Shown: positions 1 through 7,289 of the stretch, piece by piece
How the letters are laid out: every line of letters starts with the position of its first letter
Numbering within the stretch: the first letter of the stretch is position 1
Source: Candidatus Peribacteria bacterium
GTDB taxonomy: Bacteria > Patescibacteriota > Gracilibacteria > UBA1369 > UBA12463
Length of the DNA: 64,000 nucleotides
Direction of reading: 5' to 3'
Assembly: GCA_943354965.1 (NCBI GenBank)
Contig: CALRDN010000007.1
Coordinates: forward strand, 1-64,000
Translations under genes and position numbers: made by a program
The notes under the pieces: generated by a model
Databases searched by the model: none
Told to the model about the DNA's origin: nothing
The model's input: the letters and a program-made list of their open reading frames with translations, nothing else

Positions 1-97
1 AAGACTATGTCGATCTTTCTTCGGAAAACGAGCTATACAGGCGTACAAAACCACGTACAATTGGTACGTTTTATGAATAATCGAACGGTCAAGATAG

Positions 98-1129
98 TTG
101 AGGGGGGGGGTCTTTATCAGGCATAATTTGTATGATTGGTTATGTTCACGGCCGAGTTTACTTGATGGTTGGAATGAGTTCAAATCAGGAAAAGGTGGAA
201 AAATTGATGTGCAGCATTTTTCCCTGAACTTGGAAAATGAACTCTTCGCCCTTCATGACGATTTAGTGCAAGAAAGATATTGTCACGGCTCTTACGCCGG
301 ATTTTATCTCCATGATCCTAAGCTACGCCACATTCACAAGGCTTCCGTGCGTGATCGCATCGTGCATCACGTCGTTATGCGCGCGATTGAGGATAGGTTC
401 GAGCCGGGATTTATCCATGATTCCTATTCCAGCCGCATCGGAAAAGGAACTCATCGAGCCGTAGAACGCTTCCGTACGTTCGCCTGGAAATTATCACGGA
501 ATGATACAAAAAAGGTTTGGATTTTGAAGTGTGATATTCGGAGATTTTTCGACTCGGTAAATCATGAAATTCTCAAAAAGCTCATCCATCGTCGTGTGAA
601 ATGTCCCAAAACGCTCCAGCTTCTCGATATAATCATCGATAGTTTTTCTGTAGACTCAGGTAAAGGCATTCCTCTTGGAAATGTGACGAGTCAGCTATTT
701 TCTAATATCTACCTCAACGAACTCGACCAGTTTATAAAACGCCGATTGCGCATAAAATACTACGTCCGCTATGCCGACGATTTTGTGCTACTGAGCCGTG
801 ATAAAGCAAAGCTAGAAACCGCGCTGGTATCTATCAGGCGATTTCTCACAGTGATGCTCGATATGGAGCTTCATCCAAAAAAGGTGTCATTCCAGAAATG
901 GCATCAGGGAGTCGATTTCCTCGGCTACATCAGCTTCCCGCATCACACGCTCGTACGTACGAAGACCAAAAAGAGGATGTATCGAAAGATGAAGATGAGA
1001 GCGGAGATGGCCAAGAATAAGATCATCTCTACCGAGAGCTTGAACCAAAGTCTCCAATCATATCTGGGCATCACGAAACATGCGAGAGGTAAAAATATTG
1101 AGAAGAAATTAATGAGCGTTATTCAATAG
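98..1129 (+). CDS. Reverse transcriptase, diversity-generating-retroelement (DGR) type; TTG start in the given frame
   Basis: YVRYADDFVLL catalytic box; motif 4 is IPLGNVTSQ (IGxxxSQ, typical of DGR RTs, instead of QGxxxSP); downstream GVDFLGYISFPHHTLVRTKTKKRM block; about 340 aa with no maturase or endonuclease domain. Confidence 0.85.
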   Translation: MRGGVFIRHNLYDWLCSRPSLLDGWNEFKSGKGGKIDVQHFSLNLENELFALHDDLVQERYCHGSYAGFYLHDPKLRHIHKASVRDRIVHHVVMRAIEDRFEPGFIHDSYSSRIGKGTHRAVERFRTFAWKLSRNDTKKVWILKCDIRRFFDSVNHEILKKLIHRRVKCPKTLQLLDIIIDSFSVDSGKGIPLGNVTSQLFSNIYLNELDQFIKRRLRIKYYVRYADDFVLLSRDKAKLETALVSIRRFLTVMLDMELHPKKVSFQKWHQGVDFLGYISFPHHTLVRTKTKKRMYRKMKMRAEMAKNKIISTESLNQSLQSYLGITKHARGKNIEKKLMSVIQ

Positions 1130-1409
1130 TAAATTTTGCATATCCGATACTTTCGAGAAAGGAAAGTGTCGCGTCTACAGATGGATTTTCGGTATGGAGA
1201 AGGATGACTCTTTTACCATATCGATCAATTAAACCTCGTAAAAATTCATCTGCCCAGGACGGAGAAAAGGTGTTGACGCCACGAAAATCCACCTCGATTT
1301 TTTCATCTTCACGTACCTCTCCGAGCACCGGCGTAAAAGCCGCAAGAGCTTCTTTTCCAGCCTGCCTGGAAATAAGTGTGGTTCCGAATTTTTCCATCAT
1401 AATTTTCAT
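1119..1409 (-). CDS. STAS-like domain protein (DUF4325-like)
   Basis: Small alpha/beta protein with VDFRGVNTFSPSWADEFLRGL; 12 bp downstream of a GHKL ATPase gene on the same strand. Confidence 0.65.
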   Translation of the reverse strand: MKIMMEKFGTTLISRQAGKEALAAFTPVLGEVREDEKIEVDFRGVNTFSPSWADEFLRGLIDRYGKRVILLHTENPSVDATLSFLESIGYAKFTIE

Positions 1410-1421
1410 AATACCTTGAGG

Positions 1422-2147
1422 TTAGAAGCGAATAAGGGCGAGGCATCCATGGAATGAGTCCTTTGTTTTTTCTATGTTCAGGCTTGTATCGCCCTGCTGA
1501 AGGGTCAATTTGGCGTCTCCGGTCTGGAATACTAGATTCATTGGATTGCTGGTAATGATTTTTCGAACATATTTCAGACCATTGCCTCTATGCTCAGGAG
1601 CTCTTCCGGTCAGTACTTCGGTAAAAGAAACTTTGAGTGCCTCTGTATCATCCGGAATATTGGGTCTCACGCGCCTGAGTGTATGCAAGATTCCCTGACC
1701 ACGGTCGGCGATAATGACCATTCTTTTGCCTAAATCATACCCAAAAAAATTTCCAGGAATATCCGGCCAAGAGCCCAAATTGTGATCAAACGAGTTGTTG
1801 CCAATTTCTCCGGCGGTTGAACTGATAAAAGAAAAAATATGTTCAAAGGCTGGTAATTTCAGGAGTTCACTTTCCATGGCGTGTACTCTGAATTGAAAAA
1901 TACCACTGTTCGAACAGTAATAACGCGAATCGGGTTCTTTGGGCGCATCACTGAAAATCCACATCTTCGCAAGAGAAAATAAATCGGTAGTCAATAGGGT
2001 GATATCCTCGGTGCGATACAATCGATGAGTACCTTTCCCAGGGCGAATAGCTATCAGCTTTCCACTCTCATCCCATCTCCTCAGGGTTTGCATACTCACC
2101 CCTAGCATCTCTGCCGCCTCCTTAATAGTAATAACATCTTTAGCCAT
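1422..2147 (-). CDS. MerR-like HTH fused to a GHKL/HATPase_c-like ATPase domain
   Basis: N-terminal ITIKEAAEMLGVSMQTLRRWDESGKL (MerR/excisionase HTH); N-box-like EIGNNSFDHN, G1-like IADRGQGI, G2-like RGNGLKYVR. Confidence 0.75.
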   Translation of the reverse strand: MAKDVITIKEAAEMLGVSMQTLRRWDESGKLIAIRPGKGTHRLYRTEDITLLTTDLFSLAKMWIFSDAPKEPDSRYYCSNSGIFQFRVHAMESELLKLPAFEHIFSFISSTAGEIGNNSFDHNLGSWPDIPGNFFGYDLGKRMVIIADRGQGILHTLRRVRPNIPDDTEALKVSFTEVLTGRAPEHRGNGLKYVRKIITSNPMNLVFQTGDAKLTLQQGDTSLNIEKTKDSFHGCLALIRF

Positions 2148-2162
2148 GACACATAGTATTAA

Positions 2163-2223
2163 AACTATTCATAAGTATACCAAACTATACAAAACTATAC
2201 AAGAAATAGGCTAAACTATACAA
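2163..2223 (-). repeat. Array of 10-bp iterated sites (AACTATACAA on +; TTGTATAGTT on -) upstream of the HTH-ATPase gene
   Basis: Units at 2163 (AACTATTCAT), 2173 (AAGTATACCA), 2183 and 2193 (AACTATACAA), and 2214 (AACTATACAA). Confidence 0.8.
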
Positions 2224-2272
2224 AAGGGCGTACTCGTCAAAGCTAAGTACAATATTCCCGTATTCACTACCA

Positions 2273-3658
2273 CTAATCATCCATCGCATAATTCTGACTC
2301 TGCTTCGACTTCTCAATCGAAATGAATCGCATCTGTTCTTTCTTGAACATTAATTCAATACGGCCGGTTGGACCGTTACGATGTTTTTTGACATAGACAT
2401 CCAGAATGCCCTTTCGCTGAGAATCTTCTTCGTAATAATCTTCGCGATACAACATCATCACGACATCGGCATCTTGCTCGATAGCACCGGACTCACGAAG
2501 GTCGGAGAGCTGTGGGATTTTGACGGGTCGTGACTCAACAGCACGCGAGAGCTGGGACAAGACGAGAATCGGGATATGCAACTCACGGGCGAGATGTTTC
2601 AACGCGCGAGAAATTTCAGAAATTTCCTGCACGCGATTCACGCCCATACCGCTTCCCATCGACATCAACTGCATATAATCGATAATGAGCATGTCGAGGC
2701 CATTTTCCATTTGGAGGCGACGCGCCTTGGCGCGGAGCTCGGCAATCGAGCTTCCCGAAGTATCATCGATAAAAATCTTCATACCATTCAACTCATCCAT
2801 GACACCACCAATACGGGCGAAGTCTTCGTCGGTAAGTTTTCCCGTACGCAGCTTCCAGGAGTCGACCTGCAGCAGCGAGCAGAACATACGTTCTACGAGC
2901 TGCTCCTTCGACATTTCCAATGAAACCACACCTACGCCGAACCCACGTTTCGCGGCATTCTGAGCCAAATTCAACGCCAATGCCGTCTTTCCCATCGAAG
3001 GACGAGCCGCCATAACAATCAGATCTGATGGCTGTAAGCCCGACAGGAGATCATCCATGTCCGCAAAGCCCGTTGGAACACCACGATATTTCTGCTTCGC
3101 CTCCGGATCATGCAGGTTAGAGATTTTCTCAAATGTTTGCGCCAAAACATCTCGTACATGGACGAACTTATCTTTCAAAAATGTCTGTGAAACATTGAAC
3201 AACGCTTTTTCAGATTTTTCGAGCAAGTCCTCTAACGGCTCCGTCTCGCTATATCCCATGGACATAACGGTATCTCCCGCTCGGATTAATTTTCGCAAAG
3301 TAGACTTCTCCTTCACGATCAGCGCGTACTGCACTACGTGAGAGGAGGTAAAATTTTCCGTAGAAAGCTCGGCAATAAATGATACACCGCCAACTAAATC
3401 GAGCTGTTTGCGATCCTCGAGGTAGCTCGTCAGGGTAACGACATCAATCGGCATACGTCGGTCGTAGAGCTCCATTACACTCCGATAAAGAATCCCATGA
3501 ATATCATGGTAAAAATCATCAGCATTGAGGATATCAGAAACCTTGATAATGGCTTCTTTATCGACAAAAAGCGATCCGAGAATCGATCTCTCGGCATCTA
3601 AACTATGCGGTGGTATTTTTCCAAAATGTTCTGCCATACGATGTTTTTTATCACCCAA
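2273..3658 (-). CDS. dnaB: Replicative DNA helicase DnaB
   Basis: PPHSLDAERSILGSLF N-domain; Walker A AARPSMGKTALALN; LIIDYMQLM; LSQLSRAVESR; SDLRESGAIEQDADVVMMLYR. Confidence 0.97.
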   Translation of the reverse strand: MGDKKHRMAEHFGKIPPHSLDAERSILGSLFVDKEAIIKVSDILNADDFYHDIHGILYRSVMELYDRRMPIDVVTLTSYLEDRKQLDLVGGVSFIAELSTENFTSSHVVQYALIVKEKSTLRKLIRAGDTVMSMGYSETEPLEDLLEKSEKALFNVSQTFLKDKFVHVRDVLAQTFEKISNLHDPEAKQKYRGVPTGFADMDDLLSGLQPSDLIVMAARPSMGKTALALNLAQNAAKRGFGVGVVSLEMSKEQLVERMFCSLLQVDSWKLRTGKLTDEDFARIGGVMDELNGMKIFIDDTSGSSIAELRAKARRLQMENGLDMLIIDYMQLMSMGSGMGVNRVQEISEISRALKHLARELHIPILVLSQLSRAVESRPVKIPQLSDLRESGAIEQDADVVMMLYREDYYEEDSQRKGILDVYVKKHRNGPTGRIELMFKKEQMRFISIEKSKQSQNYAMDD

Positions 3659-3743
3659 TTGGGAACAGAGTTTGACACAGTGTCATCTTTTTTTAAAGTT
3701 TTTGTCATTGCCTTGTCAGAACACTCATGTACAGTAATCAATT

Positions 3744-4115
3744 ATGAAGAATCACATGACTACCCAAACAGCGAAAGATATTGGAGACAAGGGCGAAAAC
3801 CTCGCTTGCAGCCTACTGGAAAAGCGAGGGTACACCATACGAGACCGTAACGTTCGCGGAAGATTCGGAGAGATAGATATTGTGGCAAAAAAGGACGAAA
3901 AATATCACTTTATCGAGGTCCGGCTTCGTTCAAACTCAACTTTCGGCACGCCCGTCGAAACTGTCAACGCGAAAAAGCGCCTCCGACTCAAAAAAACGAT
4001 AGAATACTACTGCTTCACAGAAGGAGTAACGAATTGGCAACTTGATATAATCGCCATCCAACCTCTCGGAAATGCGAATAAAATAATGTTCTACAAAAAT
4101 ATCCCTCTCGAATAA
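3744..4115 (+). CDS. YraN family (UPF0102) endonuclease-like protein
   Basis: GDKGENLACSLLEKRGYTIRDRNVRGRFGEIDIVAKKDEKYHFIEVRLRS. Confidence 0.9.
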   Translation: MKNHMTTQTAKDIGDKGENLACSLLEKRGYTIRDRNVRGRFGEIDIVAKKDEKYHFIEVRLRSNSTFGTPVETVNAKKRLRLKKTIEYYCFTEGVTNWQLDIIAIQPLGNANKIMFYKNIPLE

Positions 4116-5077
4116 TGTCAAAACGTTTCATTTCACTCTGTATTATTGCCGTAATCATTGTAGGATTTGCGGGGAATATCGTTTGGAAAAAAATCAACAT
4201 GGGTTCGGTGACAATCAATGTGCCGGTACCTTATACGTTTATGCTTGATACATCGGATATGATCACCTGCACCACAGGTACCTGTATGCTTACACTTCCT
4301 TCCGGTAGTCACGATGTATTGATTACAAAATTTGGATTTGTAAATTATCTAGCGCAAGTAAATATTGAGCGAGGAAAAAACGTCGAACTCAAGCCGTTAT
4401 TGCAAAAGGTTCTCACCGTCGAAACCAAACCTCTTATCACATTTTCTCTGCCAAAAATAAGTAATCCATTTGTATTGAAAACGGATGCAGATGGAAGAAC
4501 AGCACTTGCAAAGAAAGCGGGAAAATCAGGAAAGGATGAGATTATTGCTTACTTCGCACGACCGTTTACCTCACCAAAGATAGCATCCGACAGTGCGGGA
4601 CAATTTGTGTGGATAGCTGACGGAAAAAAATCAGATAGTGATACCTCGGAAAAATCCATCTATAGAATTGATACGAAAGAAAAAAGCAGGAAGGCCGTAT
4701 TCTCAACAACGAAATCCATACTGGCGGCTGTGCCGTCTCCAGCCGGATCTTCGGCATTTATTATTCTACCGGATGAGGTGAATATTGCGAAGAGCGATGG
4801 AAACGTAGCGGCAAAAATTCAAATAGCGGGACTCACGGAAAAGCACATGGCTTGGGATGGAGAATCAACAGTCTATCTGGTTCAGCACACATCAACGGAC
4901 GACATTCTTCGTCGAGCAGAACTCGATAATCATAACGGATTTGTGCAAATGAAAAAAATGGAAGAAATCTCTAGGTGGAGCGCAGACATCGACGTGATTC
5001 AGTTTATATTTGTCGATGAAAAATTGCATGAACTTCATATCCAAGGAAAGAACAAGGCATACATAATACAATTGTAA
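4115..5077 (+). CDS. Membrane-anchored PEGA-domain-like protein
   Basis: N-terminal TM helix; MLTLPSGSHDVLITKFGFVNYLAQVNIERGKNVEL resembles PEGA repeats. Confidence 0.6.
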   Translation: MSKRFISLCIIAVIIVGFAGNIVWKKINMGSVTINVPVPYTFMLDTSDMITCTTGTCMLTLPSGSHDVLITKFGFVNYLAQVNIERGKNVELKPLLQKVLTVETKPLITFSLPKISNPFVLKTDADGRTALAKKAGKSGKDEIIAYFARPFTSPKIASDSAGQFVWIADGKKSDSDTSEKSIYRIDTKEKSRKAVFSTTKSILAAVPSPAGSSAFIILPDEVNIAKSDGNVAAKIQIAGLTEKHMAWDGESTVYLVQHTSTDDILRRAELDNHNGFVQMKKMEEISRWSADIDVIQFIFVDEKLHELHIQGKNKAYIIQL

Positions 5078-5084
5078 AAAGCGT

Positions 5085-5134
5085 GTCAGAAAAATAGCAA
5101 CAATTATTCAAGATTTTTTCAGGGTTTTGTTAGA
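5085..5134 (+). repeat. Dispersed element copy A
   Basis: GTCAGAAAAATAGCAACAATTATTCAA-N7-TCAGGGTTTTGTTAGA; first 27 nt identical to copy B at 9542. Confidence 0.75.
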
Positions 5135-5155
5135 CCGCGGTGGTAAGGTTGGTGC

Positions 5156-6709
5156 ATGCCGGTCAGTATTACTACAGCATCTACGGTTGGACTAGAAGGC
5201 AGGATCATTCAGGTCGAGGTTGATATTAGCGCCGGACTACCGGCCTTCAACATCGTCGGCCTGGCCGATACGGCTGTTCTGGAGGCGCGCGAACGGGTAC
5301 GCTCCGCAATCAAAAACAGCGGATACAGCTTCCCTGCGCACCGGAAAACAGTCAACCTCGCCCCATCGGGACTGCGGAAACACGGACCGGCATTCGATTT
5401 GCCCATAGCGGTTGGGATCCTCGCCGCGTCGAAACAAATGGCGCCGGTGGCGCCCGATGTCTGGCTCCTCGGCGAGCTCACCCTCACCGGCGAACTTCGT
5501 CCCATCCCCGGAATTATTCCACTGATGATATTCGCGAAAAAATCCGGCATAAAAGAAATTATTATGCCCCTCGAAAACGCGCATGACGCCGCAATTATCA
5601 AAGGCGTGAAAATTATAGGAGTCACATCATTGAAACAAACAGTAGAACATCTCTCCGGCATCGACCATATAGAGCCATATGAAAAAGTAGATGAAATATA
5701 TTCAGAAGAATGTTCTTCAGATCCTTTCGACGGAGTGATAGGGCAAGATGCAGCAAAGCACGCACTTGCCATTGCCGCCGCCGGCCATCACAACATTCTG
5801 CTCAGCGGACCTCCCGGCGTTGGAAAGACGCTGCTTGCGCACGCAATGGCTGCGATTCTCCCGCCATTATCCTATGAGGAATTTATCGAAGTAGCCGCCA
5901 TTCACTCACTCAAAAATGCGAGCGGAATTATGACCAACGGCCTTCTCGCTCGCAGACATCGCCCCGTGCGTGAACTTCACCATACAGCCTCTGTGGCAGC
6001 GATGATCGGTGGAACCGCCAACCTCACGGTGGGGGAAATTTCGCTTGCACATCATGGAGTGTTGGTTTTGGATGAACTTCCGGAGTTCTCACGGGATGTT
6101 CTCGAGGCACTCAGGCAGCCACTAGAAGAGAAAAGTATTACAATAACCCGCGCGAAAGGTTCTGTTACCTACCCAGCAAACGCCATTCTGCTGGCAACCG
6201 CCAATCCATGCCCATGTGGTTTATTGAAAGGAGGACGATGTACCTGTCTCCCTCATCAGATTAAACAGTATCAGTCACGCATATCCGGACCGATTTTGGA
6301 TCGCATTGATATTCGTATACAAATGGAGCCAATACATGCAGCGGAGATGATTCGGAAATCCTCCACGAAAAATACGATCGAGCATGACGCACAGAGAAAG
6401 ATAGAAGTAGGGGAGATAATGGAGTCAATCTCACGTGCACGCACTCTTCAGCATATACGCTTATTGCCGTATCATCTTCACACGAACAGTGATATTCCTT
6501 CGAAGCTCATGAGCACGCTCTGCCCCCTCGATATCGAGACACAAGCGCAACTCACAGATGCTATTCAGAAAGTGCACCTCTCCCCTCGTGCCATTCACCG
6601 TCTGATTAAAATTGCGCGGACAATCGCCGATATGGAAGTGGGCGCAACGGTAGACTCCTCGATCACATATAGTCACCTCTTTCAGGCGTTACAGTTTCGG
6701 GTCGACTAA
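5156..6709 (+). CDS. YifB/ComM family Mg-chelatase-like AAA+ ATPase
   Basis: ITTASTVGLEGRIIQVEVDISAGLPAFNIVGLADTAVLEARERVRSAIKNSG; GPPGVGKTLLAHAMAAILPPL; LDELPEFSRDVLEALRQPLE. Confidence 0.95.
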   Translation: MPVSITTASTVGLEGRIIQVEVDISAGLPAFNIVGLADTAVLEARERVRSAIKNSGYSFPAHRKTVNLAPSGLRKHGPAFDLPIAVGILAASKQMAPVAPDVWLLGELTLTGELRPIPGIIPLMIFAKKSGIKEIIMPLENAHDAAIIKGVKIIGVTSLKQTVEHLSGIDHIEPYEKVDEIYSEECSSDPFDGVIGQDAAKHALAIAAAGHHNILLSGPPGVGKTLLAHAMAAILPPLSYEEFIEVAAIHSLKNASGIMTNGLLARRHRPVRELHHTASVAAMIGGTANLTVGEISLAHHGVLVLDELPEFSRDVLEALRQPLEEKSITITRAKGSVTYPANAILLATANPCPCGLLKGGRCTCLPHQIKQYQSRISGPILDRIDIRIQMEPIHAAEMIRKSSTKNTIEHDAQRKIEVGEIMESISRARTLQHIRLLPYHLHTNSDIPSKLMSTLCPLDIETQAQLTDAIQKVHLSPRAIHRLIKIARTIADMEVGATVDSSITYSHLFQALQFRVD

Positions 6710-6726
6710 CCAGTGAGGTGAAAAAT

Positions 6727-7047
6727 CTAATCCTTCATCTCACGAATCAACTGTCGGATCTCTTCGTCAAAAATATGAGGATCATTAAGGAGCTTCTGTT
6801 TTTTGAGAGAAAGATGGGAATCGTCCACATGGCTCACGCGGTTTGATTGATGGTCGATAAGCGCTTCATGGTCATTGGTGACCGGGGAAAGAGGAGCTGA
6901 TTGATGGGGCGATGCCGGCTGATGGTACTCATAAAATTTCATCAGAAAGCGAAAAAACTCAGATTTATTAGTAAAACCTTCTTTTTTCATAAACTGATGC
7001 AGTATGGTTTCTTGCGCTTCATTGAGATGAAAATGAATGATTGACAT
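6727..7047 (-). CDS. Small ribbon-helix-helix-like DNA-binding protein (start re-assigned to Met at 7047)
   Basis: MSIIHFHLNEAQETILHQFMKKEGFTNKSEFFRFLMKFYEYH looks RHH-like; the longer ORF start would translate through the GTACAA array. Confidence 0.6.
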   Translation of the reverse strand: MSIIHFHLNEAQETILHQFMKKEGFTNKSEFFRFLMKFYEYHQPASPHQSAPLSPVTNDHEALIDHQSNRVSHVDDSHLSLKKQKLLNDPHIFDEEIRQLIREMKD

Positions 7048-7074
7048 GTAAGTTTCATAAAATATGAGAACCAT

Positions 7075-7124
7075 GTACAAGATCGGTACAAAATACGTAC
7101 AAAAAAAGTACAAGATGAATACAA
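7075..7124. repeat. Five GTACAA sites at exact 11-bp period, probable operator array
   Basis: GTACAA at 7075, 7086, 7097 and 7108; aTACAA at 7119. Confidence 0.85.
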
Positions 7125-7210
7125 GAAATCTACCATATTTGAACAATAATAAACAGTATTTTCTCATCTCATCAAAGCTTGGCTAATGATAAAAGCCAGC
7201 TTCAGCCAAC

Positions 7211-7239
7211 TTGACATTAAGTGTAACTAGAGGTATAAT
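7211..7239 (+). promoter_or_regulatory. Consensus sigma70 promoter for the TraG/VirD4-like gene
   Basis: TTGACA (7211-7216), 17 bp, TATAAT (7234-7239). Confidence 0.85.
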
Positions 7240-7289
7240 TAAAAGAGAGAATTATTTCAAAAAAGAAGAACCTCCCAAAGTACAAACGC

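Noticed and set aside
1-97. Possibility that this segment is the DGR template repeat
   Set aside because: No second similar segment found by eye in the window and only 97 bp available; cannot be supported without the left flank.
3673-3685. Palindrome TGACACAGTGTCA between dnaB and yraN
   Set aside because: Single short palindrome; could be an operator but there is no second site or partner to support a claim.
5209-5772. 187-aa minus-strand ORF inside the yifB/comM-like gene
   Set aside because: Shadow ORF of a strongly conserved CDS.
7048-7167. N-terminal extension of the RHH-like ORF
   Set aside because: Encoded by the GTACAA operator array and AT-rich promoter DNA; RHH similarity begins at Met 7047.
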